Position numbers and translations under genes: made by a program. Below, piece by piece: positions 1 through 9,394 of a stretch of 49,807 nucleotides of DNA. The stretch comes from Caedibacter sp. 37-49 (lineage in GTDB: Bacteria; Pseudomonadota; Alphaproteobacteria; Caedimonadales; Caedimonadaceae): contig MKUV01000041.1 of the NCBI GenBank assembly GCA_001898725.1, positions 1-49,807 of the forward strand. Direction: 5' to 3'. Under the pieces are notes generated by a model. It saw only the letters and a program-made list of their open reading frames with translations, was not told where the DNA came from and searched no databases. Within the stretch, counting starts at the first letter, position 1. Every line of letters begins with the position of its first letter.

Positions 1-1221
1 TGGGCTTACTATATCTCCTTTATGCTTAAATGTCGACAGATCCTAGCTTATGAAAATCCGACTGGGGTTTGTTATGACGCTGATAATGAAATCTTATATA
101 TTGCAAATTATAATCATCATAATATATTATGCGTGCGTCTGAAAGGTTCCATGCTCTACGGAGAGATTGAAGAACAGATGACACATCCAGATTTAGTAAG
201 TCCAGAAAATATTAGCGTTAAGAACGATTACATAGCTGTTGCTGATTTATGATGGCTCAGCAATATTTCTTTTTAATTCTAAAACATTTAAATTATTATG
301 GAAACATCCACTTACTCTTGCACATGGTATTTTAATCACAAATGATGCTGTATACGCTTCTCGACTTTGGATCTCAAAAACTTGTCAAGTATAGCTTAGA
401 TGGGAAAGAGCTAGCTCGAGGAGGGTATGATCTTTTATATCCTACAAGCATTACAAAAATTGATGACAACCGTATTGCCGTTATTGATGCTAATCTTGGG
501 ATTATCATTACGTATGACACTAATTTCAAAGAACTTGAACATAAAGGTCCCTTGCCTGAAGAATATCATCGACCATATGGTATCGCCCATTCGGATGGAA
601 GTTTGATAATAACTGACACATATAAAAGCAGAGTAGTGATATATAATGAAGCTGAGAAAGCAATAACTGATACCGTAGAAATGTTGCCAGCCGTTATCTC
701 AACTGGCACAAGATTAGATTATGGCAAAGCTCCTTTATATCAATGCTCAAGTCAAGTTGTCCCTCAAGTCTTTATGGAATTAATACAGTCCGCATATAAA
801 CTACCCCGAGAACTTACAGCTCGCGTTGGTTATCAAACTTTTTGCCTCTTGCTTGCTAATGACATTTATTCATACAAACGCCTTGACTCCCTATACCAAA
901 CCAAATTTTGCAGTCAATAATCAACCTACTACACCTTTGGGATTTACTTGGATACATGAGTTTAAGATTGAAAATCGCCCTCTTATAATTTTGGGAGCTT
1001 CTGATAATTTATCGGCCATGGTATTTGATGGAAAAACAAAAAAATTTCATCAATTTCTTCTTCCTTCTGGCCCACAAATATGGAGTGTTGATGAAATTTA
1101 TCGTCCCTTTATTGAGAGCTTAGCTATAGCTGCCATTAAAAAGTTTGACGCCCTTATAGAAAAAGTGTCATGGGAATGTTTTCGTAGCTTATATTCTAAG
1201 TTTTATAAATCCTACAACTAA
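1..1221 (+). pseudogene. Frameshifted NHL/beta-propeller-like gene, 5' end outside window
   Basis: Three consecutive reading frames read as one continuous beta-propeller-like protein. Frame 1 is open from the window edge to about 250 (ENPTGVCYDADNEILYIANY, an NHL-like strand), frame 2 continues from about 242 to 355 (YDGSAIFLFNSKTFKLLW), frame 3 from about 355 to 880 (DFGSQKLVKYSLDGKEL and PYGIAHSDGSLIITDTYKSR), and frame 1 resumes to the stop at 1221. The first two breaks fit single inserted bases: an extra T near 248 turns AD-YDG into a stop, and an extra C near 364 precedes GACTTTGG. The third lies between about 850 and 905. Repeated blade-like phrases with conserved D/N-G turns suggest the fold; the substrate is unknown. 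Sequencing error is the alternative to true decay, but neither of the two placed breaks lies in a long homopolymer. Confidence 0.72.
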
Positions 1222-1413
1222 AGACGATAAGACATTTTATTCAATTTGAAGGTTTTCCTGACAATACTCTTCAAAGTGTTAATATATTTATGCCTAAGAG
1301 AGTATTAAAAATCCCCTAGGCAATTCTTAAAAATATTTTTTAGTGTTCGTACTGATGCAAGATCTCTAAAGCATTTTAAAATGACAATAGAATCAAAACA
1401 ATGCTTGAAATTT

Positions 1414-2193
1414 CTATAATATAAGCTTTAAGCCTGAACAAAATAATATATTTGCTAAGATAATCTTTAAAACTTTATTACTCATTCTTTGTGACAACAA
1501 AGCACCAAGAATTGTTGCAGGGATCGACCCAACGAGTAAACTTGCTAGCATATGAAAATCAACTTTCCCAAAAATAAGATATCCTGTTCCCGCAACCATG
1601 GCTAAAGGAATGGCATGAACGATTTCAGTTGCTATGATCCCTTTTGATGTCAAACGGTCTGAATAAAGGTAGATTAATATCATTGTTCCAATAACGCCTG
1701 CTCCTACAGATGTAATTGATACTATGGCGCCTAAGCCTGCACCAGCAAGTACAGTAGCTATAGGCTGTATGATATTAACGAAAACCTTGTCTGATAATTT
1801 GATCCCAAAAGATTGTTTCTTTATTTTTTCCGAAAAAAGTAATCCTACAGAAGTTACAATAATCGTAATTCCAATCATTGTTGGGATATATCCTGCAAGT
1901 TTTGTCACATACCCCCCTGCAACAGCAATTGTGAAAAGAACAGAAGTCGGGATAGAACCCATCCATAAACGTTTTGCAACCTGCCAATCAATTTGATGAT
2001 TCGTATTATGAATATAAATAGCTGCAATTTTTGTTATAGCGGCAAACCAAAGATCAGTTCCTACGGCTTGAGTTACAGGTGTTCTAAAAATAAGAAGCAA
2101 AATAGGCGTCATTAAAACGCCTCCTCCCACACCTGTGACACCAACAATAAAACCAGTAATAGCGCCTGCTATTGAGTGACTCCAATCAATCAT
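1414..2193 (-). CDS. TauE/SafE-family sulfite/anion permease
   Basis: A 259-residue multi-pass inner-membrane protein with about eight hydrophobic segments. The opening GFIVGVTGVGGGVLMTPILL and an internal repeat of the same Gly-rich pattern (about residues 150-170) are typical of the TauE/SafE (former DUF81) family, whose members move sulfite, sulfoacetate or related anions. It is the last gene of the cysD-cysNC-cysQ operon and overlaps the cysQ stop by 4 bases (ATGA), so a role in sulfur-anion transport is reasonable. The direction and exact substrate (sulfate uptake or sulfite release) cannot be read from the sequence. No clear intrinsic terminator follows. Confidence 0.88.
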   Translation of the reverse strand: MIDWSHSIAGAITGFIVGVTGVGGGVLMTPILLLIFRTPVTQAVGTDLWFAAITKIAAIYIHNTNHQIDWQVAKRLWMGSIPTSVLFTIAVAGGYVTKLAGYIPTMIGITIIVTSVGLLFSEKIKKQSFGIKLSDKVFVNIIQPIATVLAGAGLGAIVSITSVGAGVIGTMILIYLYSDRLTSKGIIATEIVHAIPLAMVAGTGYLIFGKVDFHMLASLLVGSIPATILGALLSQRMSNKVLKIILANILFCSGLKLIL

Positions 2194-2984
2194 TTCTTTA
2201 TACCTTTCTCAAATAAGTTATGGGATGCACAAGAAATAAAATAGGGATTTTCAAAATTTTTTTTCCCATATAATAAAGATTGACCTTCAAAAGTATAAAC
2301 TATTCCTCCTGCAGCCATCAAGATAGCTTGCCCTGCAGCTGTATCCCATTCCATTGTTCGTCCAAAGCGAGGATAGATATGAGCTTCGCCGTCTGCAATC
2401 TTACAAAATTTTAATGATGATCCAATGCCAATATATTCATGGTCATTAAAATTTGTTAAAAACATCTTCATCTCTTCCGTACTACCATGCCTTCTTGAAC
2501 CTAAAACTATAATTTTTGTATTAAGGTTAGAGGGTATACTTAATAGCATTCTCTCTCCATTAGGTAATATTTTAAACGCTGTATCATTTACAATTCCAGC
2601 ATAGACAACATTAAAAACAGGAAGATAAATAACTCCCAACAGAGGAAGATTTTTGTAAATTAGTGCAATATTAACGGTAAATTCCCCATTTTTTTTTATA
2701 AATTCTTTTGTGCCATCTAGAGGGTCTACCAACCAAAAAAGCTCTTTATTAACTTGATAATTTTTTTTCTCTTCAGAAATAATAGGGATATTTGGTGTTA
2801 AAGCTTCAAGACTTTTAAAAATTAACTCATGGGCTTGTGTATCAGCTTCAGTAAGAGGAGAAGAATCATTTTTAAAACAAACTTTAAAACTTTCGTTATA
2901 AATATTTAATATAACCTTTCCTGCTTGATAAGAAATTTTAATGATTTTCTCGAGGATTTGTTTGTAATCTGGAAATGCATTCAT
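2190..2984 (-). CDS. cysQ: 3'(2'),5'-bisphosphate nucleotidase CysQ
   Basis: A 264-residue inositol-monophosphatase-fold enzyme expected to hydrolyse PAP (the by-product of PAPS use) to AMP and phosphate with Mg2+. Metal-binding motifs are visible: EE at 71-72, WLVDPLDGT at 84-92 and WDTAAG at 213-218. Length matches CysQ. It overlaps cysNC upstream and the TauE/SafE gene downstream by 4 bases each, so translation is probably coupled. The operon context makes PAP recycling more likely than an inositol-phosphatase role. PAP is produced both by PAPS reductase and by sulfotransferases, and neither is in the window. Confidence 0.9.
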   Translation of the reverse strand: MNAFPDYKQILEKIIKISYQAGKVILNIYNESFKVCFKNDSSPLTEADTQAHELIFKSLEALTPNIPIISEEKKNYQVNKELFWLVDPLDGTKEFIKKNGEFTVNIALIYKNLPLLGVIYLPVFNVVYAGIVNDTAFKILPNGERMLLSIPSNLNTKIIVLGSRRHGSTEEMKMFLTNFNDHEYIGIGSSLKFCKIADGEAHIYPRFGRTMEWDTAAGQAILMAAGGIVYTFEGQSLLYGKKNFENPYFISCASHNLFEKGIKK

Positions 2985-4882
2985 AGCAGAAAACCTTGCG
3001 ACAATAAAAAGTCAACAACTTTTGTAGCAAGCTCCTCAGAAGTATTCTTATGCGTTTCAAGATGTAAATCAGGCATGTGAGGAGGTTCATACACACTTCC
3101 AATACCTGTAAAATTAGGGATTTCTCCGTTTCTTGCTTTTTTATATAATCCCTTAGGATCCCTTTTTTCTGCTTCTTCCAGAGGAACATCCACATAGACT
3201 TCAATAAAATTATCTTTCCCTATAATTTCCCTAGCCATTTCTCTCTCAGCTCTAAAAGGCGAAATAAGTGAGACTATGGTAATAAGACCCGCTTCCACCA
3301 TAAGCTTACTCACCTCTGCTACACGACGAAGATTTTCAATTCTATCTTGGGTTGTGAAACCTAAGTCTTTATTAAGCCCTTGCCGTAAATTATCTCCGTC
3401 TAGAACTATTGTATGCTTGCTTATCTGGTTAAGTCTTACTTCAACATTATTAGCAATTGTAGATTTTCCAGAACCAGATAATCCTGTCATCCAAATTACA
3501 CAAGGTTTTTGTGCCTTTATTAAAGAGCGTATTTCTTGATCAATACTGAAATATTGCGTAGAAACATTTGTTGATCTCCGCAAAGCATGATGAATGATGC
3601 CAGCAGCAACTGTTTCATTAGTAATGCGGTCAATCAAGATGAATGAACCTAAAGCAGAGTTCATACTATAAGGTTCAAAAGCAATACGCCGATTCAATAT
3701 AATATTACAAACACCAATCTCATTTAGATTAAGCGTTTTACTTGGGATATGAGAAAAAGTATTTACGTCTATTCGATACTTAGGTTGGTCAATAGTACAA
3801 AGAGCATTAACGGTATAGGACTGTAAAATATACTGTCGACCAACAAGCATTTCCTTTTCAGCCATCCAGATAATAGATGTCTCAAATTGATCTGCGCACT
3901 CTAATGAATTTTGTGCTTCAGTAATAACATCTCCTCTTGAGATATCTATTTCATCTTCAATTACTAAAGTTACAGAGTCACCAACGCTTGCTTTTTCTAA
4001 ACAATTATCATAAGTCACAATTTGAGTAACCTTGGACTCTTTATTAGAAGGAACGATTTTAATTTGATCTCCAACACAAATTTTACCTGAAACTATCGTT
4101 CCAGAAAAACCTCGAAAATCAAGATTAGGCCGGTTTACCCATTGTACAGGCATACGAAAATATCTTGTTACATCATTCGTATTTTTTAAAGGAACAGTCT
4201 CTAAATATTCTATTAAACTTGGTCCTTTATACCATGGTGTGTTTAGTGAATCCTTTAATATATTGTCCCCATATAACGAAGACACTGGAATACATTGGAT
4301 ATTCTCAATTTTCAGCAATTGAGCAATATTCGTATATTCTTTACTTATATCTTGAAAAATTTTTTGTTGATAGCCTACTAGGTCCATTTTATTTACCGCT
4401 AGAACAACCTTTTTTATCCCCAGCAAAGAGACGATAAAACTATGGCGGCGGGTCTGAGTTAATACGCCTTTTCTAGCATCAATCATAACAATGGCAAGAT
4501 CAGCTGTTGAAGCACCAGTAGCCATGTTTCGAGTATATTGTTCATGCCCGGGCGTATCAGCGACAATAAATTTTCGTTTCTTTGTAGAAAAAAACCTATA
4601 CGCTACATCAATTGTAATACCCTGTTCACGCTCTGCAGCTAACCCATCTACGATGAGCGCCAAATCTAAATCATTTTCAGAAGTGCCAAATTTTTTTGTA
4701 TCTCTTATAAGTTGAGTTAGCTGATCTTCATAAATCAAATTCGACTCGTATAACAACCTTCCAATTAGAGTTGATTTGCCGTCATCTACAGAGCCACACG
4801 TAATAAAACGAAGTAAATCTTTATTTTCTTGAACCTCTAAATATTCTTTTACCGCTAAATCAACAGATGATAATTTTTCCAC
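2981..4882 (-). CDS. cysNC: Bifunctional sulfate adenylyltransferase large subunit / adenylylsulfate kinase
   Basis: A 633-residue fusion. The N-terminal CysN GTPase (about 1-430) has the EF-Tu-like motifs GSVDDGKS (30-37), DTPGH (109-113) and NKMD (164-167). The C-terminal CysC APS kinase (about 455-633) has the P-loop GLSGSGKS (467-474), DGDNLRQGLN and the FTGIGSVYEPP stretch. With CysD it converts sulfate and ATP to APS, and the kinase domain makes PAPS. The fused form is the NodQ/CysNC arrangement known from rhizobia and other proteobacteria. Its start overlaps the cysD stop by one base and its end overlaps the cysQ start. No motif is missing, so the enzyme appears functional. Confidence 0.95.
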   Translation of the reverse strand: MEKLSSVDLAVKEYLEVQENKDLLRFITCGSVDDGKSTLIGRLLYESNLIYEDQLTQLIRDTKKFGTSENDLDLALIVDGLAAEREQGITIDVAYRFFSTKKRKFIVADTPGHEQYTRNMATGASTADLAIVMIDARKGVLTQTRRHSFIVSLLGIKKVVLAVNKMDLVGYQQKIFQDISKEYTNIAQLLKIENIQCIPVSSLYGDNILKDSLNTPWYKGPSLIEYLETVPLKNTNDVTRYFRMPVQWVNRPNLDFRGFSGTIVSGKICVGDQIKIVPSNKESKVTQIVTYDNCLEKASVGDSVTLVIEDEIDISRGDVITEAQNSLECADQFETSIIWMAEKEMLVGRQYILQSYTVNALCTIDQPKYRIDVNTFSHIPSKTLNLNEIGVCNIILNRRIAFEPYSMNSALGSFILIDRITNETVAAGIIHHALRRSTNVSTQYFSIDQEIRSLIKAQKPCVIWMTGLSGSGKSTIANNVEVRLNQISKHTIVLDGDNLRQGLNKDLGFTTQDRIENLRRVAEVSKLMVEAGLITIVSLISPFRAEREMAREIIGKDNFIEVYVDVPLEEAEKRDPKGLYKKARNGEIPNFTGIGSVYEPPHMPDLHLETHKNTSEELATKVVDFLLSQGFLL

Positions 4883-5775
4883 TAAAAGTATCCTTCTTGT
4901 TTCTTCTTTTCCATAGAGCTGGCTTCATCATGATCTATGAGGCGACCGCTTCTTTCTGAAGTTTTAGTGATAAGCATTTCTTGAATTATTTTAGGTAAAG
5001 TATCTGCTGAAGACTCAATAGCGCCTGTTAACGGGTAACAACCTAACGTTCGGAAACGAATTTTTCTCAAATGAGGATTTTCTCCCACTTCTAAAGGAAA
5101 CCTATTGTCATCAACCATAATTAATGTCCCATTACGTTCGATAACATTTCTTTCTTTGGCAAAATAAAGTGGAACGATTTCTATATTCTCTTGATAAATA
5201 TATTCCCATATATCAATTTCTGTCCAATTTGACAAAGGAAAAACTCGAATACTTTCACCTTTATTGTATCGTGCATTATAAAGATTCCACAGTTCAGGCC
5301 GCTGATTTTTAGGATTCCAGCTCTGTTGAACATCTCTGAAAGAAAACACACGTTCTTTTGCTCGAGATTTTTCTTCATCTCGGCGCGCTCCTCCAATTGC
5401 AATATCAAATTGATGATCCTTGATTGCTTGTTTTAAAGCATTTGTTTTCATTATATTTGTATAAGCATCAGTATTACAAGTAAAAGGAGAAATGTTATGT
5501 TTTAATCCTTCCTTATTAGTATGGACAATCAGTTTCAATCCTAGTTCTGCTATTTTCCGATCTCTAAAAGAGATCATTTCTTTAAATTTCCAAGTTGTGT
5601 CTATATGCAATAAAGGAAATGGGGGTTTGGAAGGATAAAATGCTTTTAATGCTAAATGTAACATAACACTACTATCTTTACCGATAGAATAAAGCATTAC
5701 TGGGTTTTTACACTGAGCTACCACTTCACGTAAAATATTGATTGATTCGCTTTCAAGCCTATATAAGTGCTTCAT
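4882..5775 (-). CDS. cysD: Sulfate adenylyltransferase small subunit CysD
   Basis: A 297-residue PP-loop ATP pyrophosphatase and partner of CysN in ATP sulfurylase. The nucleotide loop reads SIGKDSS at 30-36, followed by [25 protein letters not shown] and the C-terminal [13 protein letters not shown] block, all characteristic of CysD rather than of PAPS reductase (CysH). It is the first gene of the operon; translation continues into cysNC with a one-base stop/start overlap. The ATG at 5775 gives the full family length. The upstream region is a 470-base AT-rich gap shared with the divergent glycosyltransferase operon. Confidence 0.95.
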   Translation of the reverse strand: MKHLYRLESESINILREVVAQCKNPVMLYSIGKDSSVMLHLALKAFYPSKPPFPLLHIDTTWKFKEMISFRDRKIAELGLKLIVHTNKEGLKHNISPFTCNTDAYTNIMKTNALKQAIKDHQFDIAIGGARRDEEKSRAKERVFSFRDVQQSWNPKNQRPELWNLYNARYNKGESIRVFPLSNWTEIDIWEYIYQENIEIVPLYFAKERNVIERNGTLIMVDDNRFPLEVGENPHLRKIRFRTLGCYPLTGAIESSADTLPKIIQEMLITKTSERSGRLIDHDEASSMEKKKQEGYF

Positions 5776-6246
5776 GATAATTATAATTTCTATTTTCTAA
5801 ACTAAAGTAGAATGCAGCAATAAATAAGAACCTAATTTAATTAGGGAAATTTATACTAGATCAACTATCTAAGCAAGAAAATTTTTAATAAATAATGACT
5901 TCAGAACAAAAATAATTAAAGAAATATTTTCATAATTATTCAAAAATACATATTTAAACAATACTATAGAAATTCTTTTTCCATTTTATGTATTAATATT
6001 AAATAATATATACTTTTTATACAATTTAATATTAAAATATTTTAAACTATTTTTTGATATCTTATCACCTACAAAACTTCTGCTTCAAAAGCATAATTTT
6101 CAGATTGTCACTAAGATACTTGTATGATAGTAAAATTCTTGTCTTTTAAGGAATGCCTTTTTGAAAATTGGTGAACTTATTGCTCTTTAGGACATACAAA
6201 TAATATTATGTGGCTTACGTTCTTTGATCTTTGTATAGCGAGATAA
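5776..6246. other. AT-rich divergent intergenic region
   Basis: A 471-base gap between the leftward sulfate-activation operon and the rightward glycan operon, so it should carry promoters for both. It is very AT-rich. TATGAT at 6123-6128 resembles a -10 box but no well-spaced -35 accompanies it. No convincing coding frame, tRNA, terminator hairpin or repeat was seen. Confidence 0.5.
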
Positions 6247-7458
6247 ATGAAAAAAATTTTAGTTCTTTCTGCTCACAGTTTTTCAATTGATCGTAGAATT
6301 ATTGCTCAATTAAACACCCTAATAAATAATCATTATAAGGTTGTTCTTTTAACTGTTCCCATCCAGGATGATTTTAAAGGTATATTAAACCCATCTGTAC
6401 GTATCATTCGAGAACCTTTAAAACAAACTTCTCAACAGAACCGATTAATTTTAAAATTTTTCCTTTCTTTATTACCTTCAATTTTTTTAAATTTTATAAA
6501 ATTTATTTATCGACGTTACATTGAAACGCATAATCTAAATAACTATTTTCTTAAGAATGTTCCAACTGAACATTTTGATTATATACATGCTCATGATTTA
6601 TCAACTTTAGAAGCTGCATGTATTATAAAACGACGTCTTAATATCAAAAAAATTATATATGATTCACATGAACTTTGGGGCGGACAATTTTTTTTAAAAT
6701 TAGAAACTTCTTCTTGGGACAAATTAGAGCAAAGACTGTGTAAAAAAGTTGATGCTGTCATTGCTGTTAATGATAGCATCAAGAGCATCCTAATCCAAAA
6801 AATTGCGCCATCTAAAATAATTACTATTTTAAATTCCTATGGCATACATAAATCTAAAAAAACTTCAAAACTTGACCTTATAACTTGCTTACCTTCATCT
6901 ATCAAGCAGAAACCCTTAATTCTTTTCCAAGGTAGCTTGGTCAAAGGAAGAAACTTAGAAAATTTAATTTTAGCTTTTGAGTATTTAAAAACAGAAGCAA
7001 ATTTACTCTTTCTTGGTGAAGGTTCTTTAAAAAAATCACTTCAAAAAATGGTCATAAAAAATAAACTAAACAATGTTTTTTTTCATGACTGGGTTCCACA
7101 AAATGAATTAATGGCAATATTGAAAAGAGCGGATTTGGGAATCATACCTTACTTAGGAGATAAGATTTTAAATAATTACTATTGCACGCCTAATAAATTA
7201 TTTGAATATATTCATGTAGGTGTCCCCATTTGTGCATCTAAACTTCCAGAACTTATAAAGTTTGTTGACGGTTTTAAAATTGGAAAAACATATTGCATGT
7301 CTACTCCATTAAATATAGCAGAAGCAATCAAAGATATGCTAAAGCTTAAAAATAATAAGTTCTTTCCTTTGATAAATTTTACACGAGCAGAAGCAGAAAT
7401 TGGTTGGGAAGTTCAAGAAAATAAATTATTAACTTTATATGCAGAATTAGAGATATAA
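6247..7458 (+). CDS. GT4-like glycosyltransferase
   Basis: A 403-residue protein with a GT-B layout: an N-terminal acceptor domain starting KKILVLSAHSFSIDRR, and a C-terminal nucleotide-sugar domain with GEGSLKKSL, LGIIPY and PNKLFEYIHVGVPICASKLP, the Glu-containing segment that contacts the donor in GT4 enzymes. YDSHELWGG is an acceptor-domain motif common in this group. No membrane anchor is evident, so it is probably cytoplasmic and peripheral to the inner membrane. It leads an operon with an amidotransferase (4-base gap) and a UDP-sugar 2-epimerase, pointing to O-antigen or capsule assembly. Donor and acceptor cannot be assigned. Confidence 0.85.
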   Translation: MKKILVLSAHSFSIDRRIIAQLNTLINNHYKVVLLTVPIQDDFKGILNPSVRIIREPLKQTSQQNRLILKFFLSLLPSIFLNFIKFIYRRYIETHNLNNYFLKNVPTEHFDYIHAHDLSTLEAACIIKRRLNIKKIIYDSHELWGGQFFLKLETSSWDKLEQRLCKKVDAVIAVNDSIKSILIQKIAPSKIITILNSYGIHKSKKTSKLDLITCLPSSIKQKPLILFQGSLVKGRNLENLILAFEYLKTEANLLFLGEGSLKKSLQKMVIKNKLNNVFFHDWVPQNELMAILKRADLGIIPYLGDKILNNYYCTPNKLFEYIHVGVPICASKLPELIKFVDGFKIGKTYCMSTPLNIAEAIKDMLKLKNNKFFPLINFTRAEAEIGWEVQENKLLTLYAELEI

Positions 7459-7462
7459 AAAT

Positions 7463-9352
7463 ATGTGCGGTATTGCAGGCGTTTATTCTAAGCATTCTTT
7501 AGATAAAGATATTTCATCACTTTTAAATCGAATGCTCCAAGCTATTCCTTATCGGGGACCTGATGGACAAGGTACCTTTGTCACTCCAAATAAAAACATT
7601 GGCTTAGGTCATGTTCTTTTATCCATCATTGATCCGGGTCATTCTCAACAACCTATGGCTTGTCAGGAATCAGGTAATCAGATCATCTTTAATGGCTGCA
7701 TTTTTAATTATAAAGAAATTAAATCTTTATTAATTCAAGAGGGATATTTTTTTAGAACAAACTCTGATACTGAAGTTATATTGAAGGCATATCTTCACTG
7801 GGGAGAAGAGTGCGTAAAATATTTTAATGGAATGTGGGCTTTTGCTTTGTACAATAAAAAGCAAAATATTCTTTTTTGTTCACGTGATCGTTTAGGAATT
7901 AAACCTTTTTATTACTGTTATGATGGCGAATATTTTCTTTTTGCATCAGAAATTAAATCAATTCTAGCAACCGAAATTATAGCACCTATCGTTTGTAAAC
8001 CTGCTTTAGAGGAATATTTAACTTTTCAATTTACTCTTAGGAATAAGACCCTTTTTGAAAATATTTACAAGCTCGAACCCGGCTATAATATGATTTTTTC
8101 GCCTGATAAAGGTTTAAAAATATACCAATTTTGGGATGTACCTCAAGAACAAAACAATAGTAAGTCTGAAGAAGAAATTGTGGATGAATTGCAATGGTTA
8201 ATTTCAGACGCCGTAAAAATTCATATGACTTCAGATGTACCTGTCGGTGCCTACTTATCAGGAGGTTTAGATTCTTCAGCTGTCACTTGTTTAATGCACG
8301 CTCATTTCCCTCAAATGAATTTGAAAGTTTTCACAGGCGCTTTTCAAGAAGGAAGTGCTTACGATGAAACAGAATATGCAGCAGAAGTTGCCAAAGCAAC
8401 GAACACAGAACATATAATTAAATATATCTCTGCTCATGAATTTATCCAATATTTACAAAAAATAATTTGGCATATGGATGAACCGACTGCAGGCCCTGGT
8501 GTTTTCCCACAGTTTTTAATTTCTAAAGAAGTCTCTAAACATTTAAGAGTTGTAGTTGGTGGACAAGGCGGGGATGAAATATTTGGAGGTTATGCACGTT
8601 ATCTCATTTTTGCACTGGAACAAAGTATTAAAAGGGCAATACTTCCAAAATCTTCATCAAATAGTGTCTCGAGTAATTTAAGCGAGCTTGAGAAAAATTT
8701 AGGTGTTTTATCAAGTTACGTTCCTATGCTAAAAACTTTCTGGTCAAAAGGTCTTTTTGAAGATTCTAGTGCTCGATATTATCATTTAATAAATCGTTTT
8801 AAGCCGTCTTCTAACTTTTTAAACTATGATTTTTCCGTTAACCCAGAACGAATTTATGATGATTTTGTTTCAATTTATGGAACACGTTTTGAGTCTTCTC
8901 TTTTCAGTCAAAATATGTATTTCGATCTTAAAACGCATTTACAATCGTTGTTACATGTAGAAGATCGAATGAGTATGGCTCATAGTATTGAATCACGTGT
9001 TCCTTTACTTGATTACCGTCTCGTTGAATATGCTTTTAGTATTCCAGATTCACTTAAGATAAAAAATGGTAAGATGAAGTATATTTTTACCAAAGCTATA
9101 TCCCCATATTTGCCACCAAAAGTACTAAATAGAACTGATAAAAAGGGATTCCCTGTCCCCTTAGATCTTTGGGCAAAAAAGGAACTTAAATCTTTCTTAC
9201 ATGATATATTAATAAATTCATCTTCTAATAATTTATTCGATAAAAATTATCTTGAAACCCTTTTGAGTAATGATCAAGGCTTCACACGTGATTTGTGGGG
9301 TGTACTTTCTTTGCAAACTTGGTTTAACACCTTTAAGCCAAGTTTTGCTTAA
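7463..9352 (+). CDS. asnB: AsnB-type glutamine-dependent amidotransferase (asparagine synthase family), copy 1
   Basis: A 629-residue, two-domain enzyme. The N-terminal Ntn glutaminase starts MCGIAGVY; Cys2 is the nucleophile, which fixes the start. PYRGPDGQG and DTEVILKAY belong to the same domain. The synthetase domain carries the ATP-binding SGGLDSS at 266-272 and SIESRVPLLDYRLVEYA. By family it makes Asn from Asp, Gln and ATP, but homologues inside polysaccharide clusters (for example WbpS and WbmE) amidate uronic acids. It lies between a glycosyltransferase and a sugar epimerase, so uronamide formation is a real alternative to free Asn synthesis. A paralogue lies at 18092-20011. Confidence 0.9.
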   Translation: MCGIAGVYSKHSLDKDISSLLNRMLQAIPYRGPDGQGTFVTPNKNIGLGHVLLSIIDPGHSQQPMACQESGNQIIFNGCIFNYKEIKSLLIQEGYFFRTNSDTEVILKAYLHWGEECVKYFNGMWAFALYNKKQNILFCSRDRLGIKPFYYCYDGEYFLFASEIKSILATEIIAPIVCKPALEEYLTFQFTLRNKTLFENIYKLEPGYNMIFSPDKGLKIYQFWDVPQEQNNSKSEEEIVDELQWLISDAVKIHMTSDVPVGAYLSGGLDSSAVTCLMHAHFPQMNLKVFTGAFQEGSAYDETEYAAEVAKATNTEHIIKYISAHEFIQYLQKIIWHMDEPTAGPGVFPQFLISKEVSKHLRVVVGGQGGDEIFGGYARYLIFALEQSIKRAILPKSSSNSVSSNLSELEKNLGVLSSYVPMLKTFWSKGLFEDSSARYYHLINRFKPSSNFLNYDFSVNPERIYDDFVSIYGTRFESSLFSQNMYFDLKTHLQSLLHVEDRMSMAHSIESRVPLLDYRLVEYAFSIPDSLKIKNGKMKYIFTKAISPYLPPKVLNRTDKKGFPVPLDLWAKKELKSFLHDILINSSSNNLFDKNYLETLLSNDQGFTRDLWGVLSLQTWFNTFKPSFA

Positions 9353-9394
9353 TAAAAATTTGTTAAAATGTTTTAATGGGATTATATAAAACGT

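Noticed and set aside
1261-1340. Inverted TGCCTA/TAGGCA pair as a terminator
   Set aside because: Only 6 bp with a 20-base loop and no adjoining T-run on either useful side.
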